Source: Parasphingopyxis algicola (GTDB lineage: Bacteria; Pseudomonadota; Alphaproteobacteria; Sphingomonadales; Sphingomonadaceae). From it: a DNA stretch of 64,000 nt. The stretch spans positions 2,988,501 to 3,052,500 of the forward strand of contig NZ_CP051131.1 in assembly GCF_013378075.1 (NCBI RefSeq), given 5' to 3'. The translations under genes and the position numbers were made by a program. The notes below the pieces were generated by a model. It was given only the letters and a program-made list of their open reading frames with translations, was not told the DNA's origin and did no database searches. Position 1 is the stretch's first letter, and each line of letters begins with the position of its first letter. This document shows, piece after piece, positions 34,502-43,905 of the stretch.

Positions 34502-35435
34502 ACCCGGTTTCGCGCGCGGAGCCGGCGGTTTCGGCGCATAAACGGGCGAAGCGTTCGGCCAGAAAATCGACGAGCGCGGTGACCCGCGCCGGCCGTTCCC
34601 GGCCCGGCGGCGTGACCAGGTGGAGCGCGACCGGGGGCGGGGACCAGTCGGGCAGCAAGGTCACGAGCCCCTTGGTGCCGCCATGCTGTGCGAGCATGAA
34701 ATCGGGCACCAGGGCGATGCCAAGTCCCGCCCGGAGCGCGGGCATCATCGCATCGCTGTTGTTGGCGCGCAGCGGCCCGCTCGGCCGGACCTGCGCCTCC
34801 TCGCCATTCTCGTGCGTGAACCGCCAGCTCTCCGGATTGGGGAGATAGGCGTAGCAGAGGCAGTCATGATCCTTGAGATCCGCCGGGTGCCGCGGACGGC
34901 CTTTCCGTTCGACATAGGTCTGCGCGGCGACGAGGTGGCGTTCGACCGGGCCGAGCCGGCGCGCCTTGAGGCTGCTGTCGGGCAGGGCGCCGATCCTGAG
35001 CGCCGCATCGAAGCCGCCCGCGATGATGTCGACGGCTTCGTCGGCGAGATGCAGGTCGATCGCGATATCGGGATAGCGGGCGAGGAAATCGGGCAGCGCC
35101 GGGCCGACATGGGCGATGCCGAAACTCATCGGCGCGGCGAGGCGGACGAGACCGCGCGGATTGGCGGCGTCGTCGCGTGCCGCGTCTTCCGCTTCCTCGC
35201 CGAGGCTCAACAGTTGCTGCGCGCGTCCGGCGAGTTCGCGGCCGCTTTCGGTCAGCGAGAGACGGCGCGAGCTGCGATGCAGGAGCTGCACGCCAAGCGA
35301 CGTTTCGAGCCGCGTGACGGCCTTGGAGACGGTCGCCTTGGAAAGGCCCAGATCCTCGGCCGCGGCGGTGAAGGAGCGCAGTTCGACGACTTTGGCGAAA
35401 ATCGCCCAGGCTTCGAGATCGGGGAGATTGGGCAT
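34500..35435 (-). CDS. LysR-family regulator divergent from pirin
   Basis: 311 aa. The HTH at residues 1-65 reads FAKVVELRSFTAAAEDLGLSKATVSKAV. An effector-binding domain follows from about 92 (GLVRLAAPMSFGIAHVGPAL). It belongs to the CrgA/YafC-like LysR subgroup that often controls adjacent divergent redox genes. The pirin gene starts 96 bp away on the opposite strand and wrbA follows that, so it is the likely regulator of both, responding to an electrophile or quinone. It ends 139 bp from ctrA. Confidence 0.9.
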   Translation of the reverse strand: MPNLPDLEAWAIFAKVVELRSFTAAAEDLGLSKATVSKAVTRLETSLGVQLLHRSSRRLSLTESGRELAGRAQQLLSLGEEAEDAARDDAANPRGLVRLAAPMSFGIAHVGPALPDFLARYPDIAIDLHLADEAVDIIAGGFDAALRIGALPDSSLKARRLGPVERHLVAAQTYVERKGRPRHPADLKDHDCLCYAYLPNPESWRFTHENGEEAQVRPSGPLRANNSDAMMPALRAGLGIALVPDFMLAQHGGTKGLVTLLPDWSPPPVALHLVTPPGRERPARVTALVDFLAERFARLCAETAGSARETG

Positions 35436-35530
35436 AAAAACGAAACGATGCTTTTCCGATGTTTCTATTTATGCGCAATCGCAAATGCCTATCTGGGTGT
35501 CAACGATATACGCGACGATGGAGAAGTTCG

Positions 35531-36229
35531 ATGATAGAGAAACGCCCGTTCGCCGGCCTCGGCCATGCCGATCATGGCTGGCTCAACGCCCGCCACCATT
35601 TTTCCTTCGCCAATTATTACGATCCCGGCCGCATGGGCTGGGGCTCTATCCGCGTCTGGAACGACGACGAGATCGCCGCCCAGTCGGGCTTCCCGCCGCA
35701 TCCGCACCGGGACATGGAAATCGTCACTTACGTTCGGCAGGGCGCGATCACCCATGAGGATTCGATGGGCAATAAGGGCCGCACCGAGGCCGGCGACGTC
35801 CAGGTGATGAGCGCCGGGAAGGGCATCCGCCACTCGGAATATAATCTCGAGGACGAGGAAACGCGCATCTTCCAGATCTGGATCGAGACCGCCGAACGCG
35901 GCGCCGATCCGCGCTGGGGCGCCAAGCCTTTTCCGAAGGCCGATCGTTCGGGCCGGCTCGTGACGCTGGCGAGCGGATTCGACGAGGATCAAGAGGCGCT
36001 CAGGATCCTGACGCCCGCGCGCGTAATGGGCGCGACGCTCAAGGCCGGCGAAACGATCGACTATGAGGTCGGCGAAGATCGCCATGCCTATCTGGTGCCG
36101 GCGACCGGCAAGCTCGCCGCCAATGACGTCGAGCTCGACGCACGCGACGGCGCGGCCATATCCGGCGGAACCAAAGTCACGCTTACCGCGATGGAAGAGA
36201 GCGAAATCGTTTTCGTCGACGCGGCCTAA
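35531..36229 (+). CDS. Pirin family protein (YhhW-like)
   Basis: 232 aa. The bicupin pattern is clear: HHFSFANYYDP, GFPPHPHRDMEIVTYV (metal-binding His pair), GAITHEDSMGN, MSAGKGIRHSEYN and a weaker second cupin from about 140. Pirins of the YhhW type have quercetinase activity or act as redox sensors. GGAG is 7 nt before the ATG at 35531; the open frame starts at 35459. It is followed by a terminator and then wrbA. Confidence 0.92.
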   Translation: MIEKRPFAGLGHADHGWLNARHHFSFANYYDPGRMGWGSIRVWNDDEIAAQSGFPPHPHRDMEIVTYVRQGAITHEDSMGNKGRTEAGDVQVMSAGKGIRHSEYNLEDEETRIFQIWIETAERGADPRWGAKPFPKADRSGRLVTLASGFDEDQEALRILTPARVMGATLKAGETIDYEVGEDRHAYLVPATGKLAANDVELDARDGAAISGGTKVTLTAMEESEIVFVDAA

Positions 36230-36237
36230 CCCCCCAA

Positions 36238-36276
36238 GGCCATCCCGGTTCCCCGCCGAGATGGCCGTTCTTTTTT
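36238..36276 (+). terminator. Intrinsic terminator after the pirin gene
   Basis: GGCCATC (36238-36244) pairs with GATGGCC (36260-36266), followed by GTTCTTTTTT (36267-36276). It lies 9 bp after the pirin stop and 21 bp before wrbA, so wrbA either has its own promoter overlapping this or receives read-through. Confidence 0.8.
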
Positions 36277-36296
36277 AAACGAAGGAGAGTTGTCCG

Positions 36297-36896
36297 ATGA
36301 CCAAAGTTCTTGTGCTCTATTATTCTTCCTACGGCCATATCGAGCAGATGGCCGAAGCCGTTGCCGAAGGCGCGCGCGAAGCCGGCGCCGAGGTTGCGAT
36401 CAGGCGCGTGCCCGAAACCGCCCCCGACGAGATCGTCGAAGGCGCCGGGTTCAAGACCGATCATGGCTACGCGACGGCCGAAGTCGACGAACTGCCCGAC
36501 TATGACGCGATCATCGTCGGCGCGCCGACCCGTTTCGGCCGGATGCCGAGCCAGATGGCGGCCTTCTGGGATCGCACCGGAAAACTCTGGATGGAGGGTG
36601 CGCTCAATGGCAAGATCGGCGGCGCCTTCACGTCGAGCGCGACCCAGCATGGCGGACAGGAAACGACGCTGTTTTCGATCATCACCAATCTCTTCCACCA
36701 GGGTTTCACGATCGTCGGGCTCGATTACGGCTTTCAGGGCCAGATGGGCGTCGAGGAGGTGAAGGGCGGATCGCCCTATGGCGCGACCACAATCGCCGAT
36801 GGCGATGGCAGCCGCATGCCGAGCGAGATCGAACTCGAAGGCGCGCGCTATCAGGGGCGCCGGATCGCGGAAGTCGCAGCGAAGGTCCACGGTTAG
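36297..36896 (+). CDS. wrbA: NAD(P)H:quinone oxidoreductase WrbA
   Basis: 199 aa, the standard size. The flavodoxin-like FMN site [18 protein letters not shown] lies at the start; [36 protein letters not shown] and [16 protein letters not shown] are all WrbA hallmarks. It reduces quinones by two electrons in the cytosol. AAGGAG lies 9-10 nt before the ATG. With the LysR and pirin genes it forms an apparent quinone/electrophile response module. Confidence 0.96.
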   Translation: MTKVLVLYYSSYGHIEQMAEAVAEGAREAGAEVAIRRVPETAPDEIVEGAGFKTDHGYATAEVDELPDYDAIIVGAPTRFGRMPSQMAAFWDRTGKLWMEGALNGKIGGAFTSSATQHGGQETTLFSIITNLFHQGFTIVGLDYGFQGQMGVEEVKGGSPYGATTIADGDGSRMPSEIELEGARYQGRRIAEVAAKVHG

Positions 36897-36946
36897 CCAT
36901 CCGGCCGGGCCGGCGTTTGAACGGCTGTACTTGACGGCCGGCGCAA

Positions 36947-38329
36947 TCAGGTGGCGGGGCCGTGCTCCGCCACCATCGCCTTCAACGCTTCGAAACAGCT
37001 GGCATCGATGGCGATACCGACTTCCGAACCGATGATCGCGAGGGCTTCGTCGACCGGCATCGCGGCGCGATAGGGCCGGTCGGCGGTCAGCGCGTCGAAA
37101 AAGTCGCAGATCGTGATGATCCGCGTGTCCATCTGGATCGCGTCTTCGCAAAGGCGGTTGGGATAGCCCTTGCCGTCGAGGCGTTCGTGATGGGCACCCG
37201 CCGTCGCCGCCATGTCGCTGAACACCGAAATCCGGCCGAGGATGGCCGTCGTAAAATGGGTGTGCCGGCGCATCACCCGCCATTCCTCGTCGGTCAGAAG
37301 GTCGGGCTTGTCGAGGATCAGGTTGCTGATGCCGAGCTTGCCGATGTCGTGCAGCGCGGCGGCCCGGCTCAGCTTGCGGATATGGGCCTTTTCATAACCG
37401 AGACGCTCCGCGACGCCCGCTGCATATACGGCCACGCGTCCGCTATGGCCGCTCGTATAGGGGCTTTTGGCGTCGATCACCTGACCGAATGCCGCCGCGA
37501 TATCGTCGAGAAAATCCTCGTCCACGGCTACCATATGCCGGACGGGCTCCAGTTCGACGACGCGCCGTTCGAGATCGCGCGCTTCCAAGGTGGCCCAGAA
37601 TACCGGATCCTCGGCGATGTCGAGAAACACATCGCACAGCTCCGGATCGAACCAGCCGCCGCTGCGCTTGCGAACCTCTTCGCGCGCCGCGTCCTCGCCG
37701 TTCGCCATGCGGAAGACGTCGATCACCTGGGATAGAAGGGCGATCCGCGAATAGAGCGGAATGGCGTCGCCCTTGAGCCCGTTGGGCTGGCCCGAACCGT
37801 CCCAATGCTCGTCGAGCCCGGCGATCCCTTCGGCCACGGCCTCGGGAAAGTGCAGCTGGCGGGCGATATCGGCGCCGCGGATGCAGCGCGTTTGGATCAT
37901 GTCATGTTCGATCTTCGATCCGTTCACGAGGACGTTCCCGAGCGCGCTGATCCGTTCGCCCAGGGTCGCGTTCGGCCCGGTCCGCGCCAGCACGAATTTC
38001 AGCACATTGCCGAGCTTGCCGTCGACGAGTTTATAGTCGCGTTTGATCGCGTGGTCGTCGGCCAGATACAGTTCGCAGATTCGCGCCGCATTGCTGCTGC
38101 ACCCCAGATCCTTGAGCAGCAGCGTATAATAGAGTTCCCACTGCTGGTCCCTGCCGAGGCCCAGAGCGCGGCCGATATGGCTGCCGATCCAGCAACCGCG
38201 GATGCAATGGCCCTTGGGCTGGCCCTGGGTCAGGTCGAGTGCATAGCTAAACGCGCTGACGATCTCGGCGAAGGAGACCATCGGCTCGATATCCGTCGCG
38301 AATTCCTCGGAAAATCTGTGCTGGAACAT
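36947..38329 (-). CDS. HD-GYP domain phosphodiesterase with degenerate second HD copy
   Basis: 460 aa. The C-terminal HD-GYP domain (about 270-455) is intact: GHSGRVAVYAAGVAERLGY, ALHDIGKLG (His-Asp 327-328) and HHERLDGKGYP (380-390). The N-terminal half (about 20-240) has the same layout in altered form: LLLKDLG at 71-76 in place of HDIG, and LDEHWDGSGQP at 172-182 in place of the GYP motif. It probably hydrolyses cyclic di-GMP or another cyclic dinucleotide through the second domain only. No membrane segment is present. It is convergent with wrbA. Confidence 0.88.
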   Translation of the reverse strand: MFQHRFSEEFATDIEPMVSFAEIVSAFSYALDLTQGQPKGHCIRGCWIGSHIGRALGLGRDQQWELYYTLLLKDLGCSSNAARICELYLADDHAIKRDYKLVDGKLGNVLKFVLARTGPNATLGERISALGNVLVNGSKIEHDMIQTRCIRGADIARQLHFPEAVAEGIAGLDEHWDGSGQPNGLKGDAIPLYSRIALLSQVIDVFRMANGEDAAREEVRKRSGGWFDPELCDVFLDIAEDPVFWATLEARDLERRVVELEPVRHMVAVDEDFLDDIAAAFGQVIDAKSPYTSGHSGRVAVYAAGVAERLGYEKAHIRKLSRAAALHDIGKLGISNLILDKPDLLTDEEWRVMRRHTHFTTAILGRISVFSDMAATAGAHHERLDGKGYPNRLCEDAIQMDTRIITICDFFDALTADRPYRAAMPVDEALAIIGSEVGIAIDASCFEALKAMVAEHGPAT

Positions 38330-38454
38330 GGTTTTACCGCCCCCGGTGCGTCGATATAGTCATTTAGCGTTACCATGAGTTTAATGGCTGCATGTCCTTG
38401 GCAGCGGCTCTATCCGGCTAGGCAGCGGGCCGTGCGTTCGGCTAAGGCCCGGAG

Positions 38455-39099
38455 ATGACAGCCGGCGGCATCCTGTTCATCGATGGCGAGGCCATCGTCA
38501 TCGACAAGCCGGCCGGACTGCCCGTCACCCGGCCGAAGCGCGGCGGCGACTGTGTCGAAGACCGGTTGGGGGCGTTGCGCATGGGATTCGCCCGTCCGCC
38601 GATGATCGTCCACCGGCTGGACCAGGACACCAGCGGCTGTCTGCTGCTTGCCCGCAACCCGAAGGCGCTCAAGCGATTCAACCGGGCCTTTGCCGAGGGC
38701 CGCGTCTCCAAAACCTATTGGGCGGTGCTGGACGGCGAACTGGAGGCGGAGTCGGGAACCGTCGATCTGTCCCTGGCGAAACGTTCGACCCGCGAACGCG
38801 GCTGGTGGATGGCGGTCGATCGGCGGGGGAAACCGGCGCGGACGCATTGGAGTGTGCTGAAGGCCGAGGGCGGCCGGACGCTCGTCGAATTCCGGCCGGA
38901 AACGGGGCGGACGCACCAGCTGCGGGTCCATGCGCGCGACGGGCTTGGCGCGCCGATCTTCGGCGATCCGGTCTATGGAGATGGCGGGGCGCGGATGCTG
39001 CTCCATGCACGGACCCTGTCGGTACCGCGCGACGGCAAGCCGGATATCGTTGCGGAAGCGCCGCTACCCGATCATTTTGCCGAAGCCTGTCCTTCCTAA
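38455..39099 (+). CDS. RluA-family RNA pseudouridine synthase
   Basis: 214 aa. The catalytic motif IVHRLDQDTSGCLLLAR carries the active Asp near residue 56. It is preceded by AIVIDKPAGLPV and followed by KTYWAVLDGE and PETGRTHQLRVHARDGLGAPIFGDPVYGD. It lacks an S4 domain and is short, like RluA or TruC types. The RNA target is not predictable. An unusually short leader follows the HD-GYP promoter region. Confidence 0.92.
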   Translation: MTAGGILFIDGEAIVIDKPAGLPVTRPKRGGDCVEDRLGALRMGFARPPMIVHRLDQDTSGCLLLARNPKALKRFNRAFAEGRVSKTYWAVLDGELEAESGTVDLSLAKRSTRERGWWMAVDRRGKPARTHWSVLKAEGGRTLVEFRPETGRTHQLRVHARDGLGAPIFGDPVYGDGGARMLLHARTLSVPRDGKPDIVAEAPLPDHFAEACPS

Positions 39100-39187
39100 T
39101 GGCAGGGCACGGGGCGCAGGGCCAAGGGAGCCGACAACGTCCGCAGCGGCTTGGACAGTTTGCCGTCCGTTCGGTTAGGAGGATCGC

Positions 39188-39601
39188 ATGGCCAATTCCG
39201 ATATCACCGCCATCCCGGCCACCGCGATCGAGGAACGCCATCTGGCAGGAACGGGGCCCGGCGGCCAGAATGTCAACAAGGTCGCGACGGCCGTCCAGCT
39301 GCGGGTGGATGTGCTCGCGCTCGATCTCGCGCCGCCGGTCTATCGCCGTTTGCGGTCGCTCGCCGGAAGCCGGATGACGGCGGACGGTACGCTCGTCCTG
39401 ACCGCGCGCAACCATCGCAGTCAGGAGGCCAATCGCCGCGCGGCGATGGCGCGGCTCGAAGAGCTGCTCGAAAAAGCCCGTCACCGCCCCGCACGGCGGA
39501 TCAAGACCAAGCCCAGCCGGGCCGCCAAGGCGCGCCGGGTGGACAGCAAGAAGGTTCGCGGGCAGGTGAAGAAAGCGCGCGGCAAACCGCGGCTCGACTA
39601 G
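39188..39601 (+). CDS. arfB: Alternative ribosome-rescue peptidyl-tRNA hydrolase ArfB
   Basis: 137 aa. The GGQ catalytic motif lies in GTGPGGQNVNKVATAVQLR near residue 24. The basic C-terminal tail (KTKPSRAAKARRVDSKKVRG) is the part that enters the empty mRNA channel of stalled ribosomes. It hydrolyses peptidyl-tRNA on non-stop ribosomes. GGTTAGGAGGATCGC provides a strong ribosome site. The free-Met sulfoxide reductase gene follows after 8 nt. Confidence 0.94.
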   Translation: MANSDITAIPATAIEERHLAGTGPGGQNVNKVATAVQLRVDVLALDLAPPVYRRLRSLAGSRMTADGTLVLTARNHRSQEANRRAAMARLEELLEKARHRPARRIKTKPSRAAKARRVDSKKVRGQVKKARGKPRLD

Positions 39602-39609
39602 GAAAGCCC

Positions 39610-40098
39610 ATGCACAGTTTCGACATCGCGCCGGCGACGGACAAACAGGCCCTCTATGCCGATCTTCGGTCCGCGCTGGACGGGCTGACCGCCGGCGAAC
39701 CCGATGCCGTCGCCAATATGGCCAATATGGCGGCGCTGCTCTGGGAATATCTGCCCGACATCAACTGGGCGGGCTTTTATCGCCTCGTCGGCGACGAGCT
39801 CGTGCTCGGCCCCTTTCAGGGCAAGACCGCCTGTATCCGGATTGCGATCGGCGCCGGCGTGTGCGGCACGGCCGCCGCGACGCGCGAAACGCAGATCGTG
39901 GAGGATGTGGAGGCCTTTCCGGGCCATATCCCGTGCGACGCAGCATCCGCGTCCGAACTGGTGATACCGATCGTGGTCGATGGCGCACTGTTGGGCGTTC
40001 TCGATATCGACAGCCCGAGCAAGCGGCGTTTCGATGCCGAGGATGCGGCCGGATGTGAAGCGCTGGTCGCGCTGGTCGGCCCGAGAATCGCCGGATAG
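39610..40098 (+). CDS. msrC: Free methionine-R-sulfoxide reductase (GAF domain, MsrC)
   Basis: 162 aa, one GAF domain. The fRMsr cysteines are present: GKTACIRIAIGAGVCGTAAA and FPGHIPCDAASASELVIP. WEYLPDINWAGFYRL and LGVLDIDSPSKRRF are also typical. It reduces free L-methionine-(R)-sulfoxide with thioredoxin in the cytosol. The ATG at 39610 follows arfB by 8 nt; an overlapping longer frame from 39151 belongs to the arfB shadow. Confidence 0.92.
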   Translation: MHSFDIAPATDKQALYADLRSALDGLTAGEPDAVANMANMAALLWEYLPDINWAGFYRLVGDELVLGPFQGKTACIRIAIGAGVCGTAAATRETQIVEDVEAFPGHIPCDAASASELVIPIVVDGALLGVLDIDSPSKRRFDAEDAAGCEALVALVGPRIAG

Positions 40099-40247
40099 CG
40101 TTCGCGGCCCACCGGCGCACTGCCTCAAAACGGGACAGAAGTCGGCGGCAACCGCCGTGGCCCCGGCCTTTCAAAACTGTTAAGAAAGTATGAACGCCGG
40201 GGGTATGCGACGCTCTTCGGCCTGGAATTTCGCGGGAAGGGCGACAT

Positions 40248-41333
40248 ATGCGCAAATTAGCTTTTCTGGGCCTTTTGATGTCCATGACAATGATGCCGGC
40301 CACCGCGCAGGCGCAAAGCGACTCCGGCGCGAGCAGCGCGGGCATTGCCGTTGCGACACAGGCGATGCGCGGCGGCGGTCGTCATTTCGTGCGCCATGGT
40401 GGCGGACGGCATTTCGTGCATCGTGGTGGAGGAAGGCATTTCGTGCATCGCGGCGGCCGGCACTTCTTCCGCCACGGCCACCGGCGGTTCCATAGCGGTT
40501 CGCGCTTCTTTGTCGGCGGTTTCCTGCCCAGCTATTTTCTCGCGCCGCGCTATTATGTGGTGAATTATCCGACTTACGGGCTGGCCCGCCCGGCTTACGG
40601 CTATCGCTGGGTGCGTTATCATGACGACGCCTATCTGGTCGACGGCCGCGGCCATATCGCCGACGGGCGCTACGGCGTGCCGTATGACCGCTACTATCGC
40701 GATGGTCGCCGCTATGACGACCGCTATTATGACGAACGCCGCTATTATGACGACCGGCGGCGCGGCGATGCAGGCGATGCGGCGGCCGGCGCAATCGTCG
40801 GCGGGATCGTCGGGGGCATCGCCGGCAACCGGATCGCCGGACGCGGCAACCGCACCGAAGGCACGATCATCGGCGGCGCGCTCGGCGCGATCGCGGGCGG
40901 TGCGATCGGCAGCGCGGCGGGCCGTTCCGATCGCTACGACGACCGCTATCGTCGCGACGACCGCCGCGCGGACCGGCGCTATTACGACGACCGCGCGCCG
41001 GTGCCCGAATATGTCGGCCGGGGCGACTATTATCCGCCGGCCGCGCCGGGCTACGGCGTCGATTATGATTACGACTATCAGGATGACGACCGTGTCGTTT
41101 CGCCGCCGGTGCACCATGCGCCGCCGGTTCAGACCCATGTCGCGGTCAGCGGGCCGGGCACCTATGCCGTGAATCACGCCAATGGCGTGTCGCAGAGCGC
41201 GACGACTACCATCGTCCTCAATTCTGCCCCAGCGACCACGACGACCTTTATCGAAGAGGAAGTCGAATATGTCGCGCCGCGGCGCAGTACCCGTCGTTCC
41301 GCGCATCGGTCACGGAGCTGCAACTGCCGCTAA
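40248..41333 (+). CDS. Secreted glycine-zipper / RcnB-like protein with His-rich repeats
   Basis: 361 aa. A signal peptide ends at AQAQS (about residue 24). A His/Arg/Gly-rich segment at about 42-80 repeats GGGRHFV. A Tyr/Arg-rich RcnB-like region follows (YRWVRYHDDAYLVDGRG), then a glycine zipper at about 180-225 (GAIVGGIVGGIAGNRIAG; GGALGAIAGGAIGSAAG), more Tyr/Asp/Arg-rich repeats and a C-terminal tail with Cys-Asn-Cys. It is periplasmic or outer-membrane associated. Metal binding is suggested by the histidines but not shown. A strong terminator follows. Confidence 0.8.
   Translation: MRKLAFLGLLMSMTMMPATAQAQSDSGASSAGIAVATQAMRGGGRHFVRHGGGRHFVHRGGGRHFVHRGGRHFFRHGHRRFHSGSRFFVGGFLPSYFLAPRYYVVNYPTYGLARPAYGYRWVRYHDDAYLVDGRGHIADGRYGVPYDRYYRDGRRYDDRYYDERRYYDDRRRGDAGDAAAGAIVGGIVGGIAGNRIAGRGNRTEGTIIGGALGAIAGGAIGSAAGRSDRYDDRYRRDDRRADRRYYDDRAPVPEYVGRGDYYPPAAPGYGVDYDYDYQDDDRVVSPPVHHAPPVQTHVAVSGPGTYAVNHANGVSQSATTTIVLNSAPATTTTFIEEEVEYVAPRRSTRRSAHRSRSCNCR
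40383..40460 (+). repeat. 27-bp tandem repeat within the His-rich segment
   Basis: CATTTCGTG recurs at 40383, 40410 and 40437, exactly 27 bp apart, and a diverged CACTTCTTC follows 24 bp later at 40461. Each unit encodes HFV, a His/Arg-Gly-Gly-Gly and RH in phase. Copy number could vary by slippage. Confidence 0.75.
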
Positions 41334-41367
41334 GGGCATCGCTTTTGCTTCGGGGGAGCAAGGGGGG

Positions 41368-41404
41368 AAAGGGCGGTCGGGTAGAATCCCACCGCCCTTT
41401 TTTT
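41368..41404 (+). terminator. Intrinsic terminator after the glycine-zipper gene
   Basis: AAAGGGCGGT (41368-41377) pairs perfectly with ACCGCCCTTT (41391-41400), and the T run continues to 41404. It lies between the convergent ends of the glycine-zipper and universal stress genes. Confidence 0.88.
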
Positions 41405-41440
41405 ATGCAGAGCCGGTCGCGGGCCCCGGGCGGCGCCCGG

Positions 41441-41896
41441 CTATCCCAACCGCTCCAATTCCTCGAAACTCAGGCCGCCGGGCACGACGATGACGGGGCA
41501 TGGCAGCTGACCGGCCACGGTGCCTGCGAAATGGGAAACGAGCGGCCCGGGCGGCCCTTCGGCAGCCGCGCCGAGCATGATTCCCGCAATATTCTCGCTC
41601 TCGTCGATCGCCGCGCGGACCATTTTCACCGGGTCGCCGCGCTTGACGACGATCTTGGGCTGAACGCCCGTCGCCTCCACCAATTCTCCGGCGGCCTGGG
41701 CGACCGCGGCCTCGGCGCGCAGCTTCGCCTCTTCCTCGAAGGTCGCCTCGACCGCCGCCCAGTTGACGAATTCCTGCGGCGGGATCAGCGAGACGATCTC
41801 CACCGTCCGGCCGAGGCGGATCGCACGCACGGCAGCGTAGTGCAGCGCCGCCTTCGCCTCCGGCGTTTCGTCGATGACCACCAGATAGGTCCGCAT
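41441..41896 (-). CDS. Universal stress protein (UspA family)
   Basis: 151 aa. The fold starts MRTYLVVIDETPEAKAALHYA. The C-terminal part has IMLGAAAEGPPGPLVSHFAGTVAGQLPCPVIVVPG, where the last stretch resembles the ATP-binding GSVSxxVxxxAxCPVxVV pattern only partly, so nucleotide binding is uncertain. AGGGGAGGA precedes the ATG at 41896; the longer frame to 42058 has no support. Regulators are not visible. Confidence 0.88.
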   Translation of the reverse strand: MRTYLVVIDETPEAKAALHYAAVRAIRLGRTVEIVSLIPPQEFVNWAAVEATFEEEAKLRAEAAVAQAAGELVEATGVQPKIVVKRGDPVKMVRAAIDESENIAGIMLGAAAEGPPGPLVSHFAGTVAGQLPCPVIVVPGGLSFEELERLG

Positions 41897-42027
41897 CCGG
41901 TCCTCCCCTCTTGGCCCGGAGACTGCGGCAATATGACCGGACTGGCAAGCGGGATGCGATCCGGCAGGCTGTTCCCGACCGTGTTTCGCCGCTAGGCTGG
42001 CGCGGTATTTCGAGGGAGGAGGGCGCC

Positions 42028-42447
42028 ATGCGCAATGCGGTTTTCTGGGTCGTCGCACTATTGGCGCTGCTGTGGAACGGCTTCGGGCTGTACGATCTCT
42101 ACATGACGCTGACGATCAACCGGGAGTATCTCGCGCAGTTCCCGCCGGAGATGATGGCGATGATCGAAGCCTTTCCCGAATGGCGGCGCCTGCTCTGGAC
42201 GACGAGCGTGTTTCTCGGGGTGATCGCAGCCGTTTTGCTGCTGCTGCGCCGCGCGATGGCCGAACGGGTTTTCTGGGCGACGGCGGTCACGATGGCGGCG
42301 GGCTTCATCGGCTACGACCTGCCCTTCGGAAACGGGTTGGAGGCCTATGGGGTGTTCGGCGTCATCTTTTCCTTCGTTCTGATCGCTGTTCAGATCGTCT
42401 TGGCTCTTTACGCGCGCTGGGCGGCGCGGCATGCATTGATCAAATAG
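42028..42447 (+). CDS. Small four-helix membrane protein, unrecognised
   Basis: 139 aa. Four hydrophobic helices are evident: [56 protein letters not shown] and [19 protein letters not shown]. Between helices 1 and 2 is [31 protein letters not shown] precedes the ATG at 42028. Similar small inner-membrane proteins of unknown role occur widely in Alphaproteobacteria. The E2 gene follows after 29 nt, so co-transcription is possible. Confidence 0.75.
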   Translation: MRNAVFWVVALLALLWNGFGLYDLYMTLTINREYLAQFPPEMMAMIEAFPEWRRLLWTTSVFLGVIAAVLLLLRRAMAERVFWATAVTMAAGFIGYDLPFGNGLEAYGVFGVIFSFVLIAVQIVLALYARWAARHALIK

Positions 42448-42476
42448 ACGCCGACATTCGAAGCCGAGGACATGCG

Positions 42477-43889
42477 ATGCCGATCGAATTGAAGATGCCT
42501 GCACTTTCGCCGACCATGGAAGAGGGCACCTTGGCCAAGTGGCTGGTCAAGGAAGGCGACGAAATCGTTTCCGGCGACATCATGGCCGAGATCGAGACCG
42601 ACAAGGCGACGATGGAGTTCGAGGCAGTCGACGAGGGCGTGCTGGCGAAGATCCTCGTGCCGGAGGGCACGGACGAGGTGCAGGTCGGCGCGGTCATCGC
42701 GATCATCGCCGAAGAGGGGGAGGATGCGAGCGCCATCGAGGCGCCGGCACAGGCCAACGGTTCGGCCGAAGCCGCGCCCGCGGAGAAGCCGTCGCCGCCA
42801 CGACCGCCGGCTCCGGCCAAGGCGGATGACGATATCAAGATCAGCCCGTCGGCGCGCCGGCTCGCCGAGGAAAAAGGCGTCGATCTTGCGAGCGTGACGG
42901 GCACGGGGCCGCAGGGCCGGATCGTCAAGGCCGACATAGACAAGGCCGAAGGCGGTTCGCCGGCCGCTGCCCCGGCTCCGACGGCGAAAGCGCCCGCCGC
43001 GCCGGCCGCCGATGGCGAGCGGATCAAGGCGAGCCCGTTGGCGCGGCGCTTAGCCGAACAGAACGGTCTCGATCTCGGGCAGCTTTCGGGCAGCGGTCCA
43101 CACGGACGGATCGTCAAGGCCGATATCGAGGCGGCGCTCGAAAGCGGTGCCGGAAAAGCGCCGGCGAAAGAGGCCCCCGCTGCGCCGGTCGATACCGATA
43201 TCCCGCACGAGGCGATCAAGCTGTCGAACATGCGCAAGACGATCGCCAAGCGGCTCACCGCCTCGAAGCAGGAGGTGCCGCATTACCGGCTTTCGCTCGA
43301 TTGCCGGCTCGATCCACTGCTCGATCTGCGCAAGGAATTGAACGCCGGGCTCGAGGCGCGCGGGATCAAGCTCTCGGTCAACGACCTGCTGATCAAGGCG
43401 CTCGCCGCGGCGCTCGAACAGGTGCCGGACGCCAATGTCTCCTTCCGGGGCGATCAGCTGCTCAGATACAGCCGGGTCGATGTTTCGATGGCGGTGGCGA
43501 TCGAGGGCGGGTTGATCACGCCCGTCATCACCGATGCGGGCGGTAAGATGCTGTCCAAGATCGCGACGGAATCGAAGGAGCTCGCCGAAAAGGCGCGCGA
43601 CGGAAAGCTCCAGCCGCACGAATATCAGGGCGGCACCGCCTCCATCTCCAATCTCGGCATGTTCGGCATCAAGCAGTTCGATGCCGTCATCAACCCGCCC
43701 CAGGCCATGATCATGGCCATCGGCGCGGGCGAAAAACGTGCCGCTGTCATCGATGAGTCCTTGCAGATCGCTACGATCATGAGCGCCACCGGCAGTTTCG
43801 ACCATCGCGCCATCGACGGCGCGGTCGGCGCCCAGCTCATGCAGGCGTTCCAGCAGCTGGTGGAAAACCCGCTGGCGATGCTGGCGTAG
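42477..43889 (+). CDS. pdhC: Pyruvate dehydrogenase E2 (dihydrolipoamide acetyltransferase) with two E3-binding domains
   Basis: 470 aa. The lipoyl domain (1-80) has the modified Lys43 in [11 protein letters not shown]. Two peripheral subunit-binding domains follow: 120-157 ([31 protein letters not shown]) and 182-220 ([31 protein letters not shown]). Linkers are Ala/Pro-rich. The catalytic domain begins near 240 and ends with [14 protein letters not shown], holding the active His and Asp. Most E2 chains have one such binding domain. The start at 42477 has GAGGA 6 nt upstream. It makes acetyl-CoA with E1 (not here) and E3; an lpd gene follows two genes on. Confidence 0.93.
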   Translation: MPIELKMPALSPTMEEGTLAKWLVKEGDEIVSGDIMAEIETDKATMEFEAVDEGVLAKILVPEGTDEVQVGAVIAIIAEEGEDASAIEAPAQANGSAEAAPAEKPSPPRPPAPAKADDDIKISPSARRLAEEKGVDLASVTGTGPQGRIVKADIDKAEGGSPAAAPAPTAKAPAAPAADGERIKASPLARRLAEQNGLDLGQLSGSGPHGRIVKADIEAALESGAGKAPAKEAPAAPVDTDIPHEAIKLSNMRKTIAKRLTASKQEVPHYRLSLDCRLDPLLDLRKELNAGLEARGIKLSVNDLLIKALAAALEQVPDANVSFRGDQLLRYSRVDVSMAVAIEGGLITPVITDAGGKMLSKIATESKELAEKARDGKLQPHEYQGGTASISNLGMFGIKQFDAVINPPQAMIMAIGAGEKRAAVIDESLQIATIMSATGSFDHRAIDGAVGAQLMQAFQQLVENPLAMLA

Positions 43890-43905
43890 CGCAAGGAGAT
43901 GGGCG

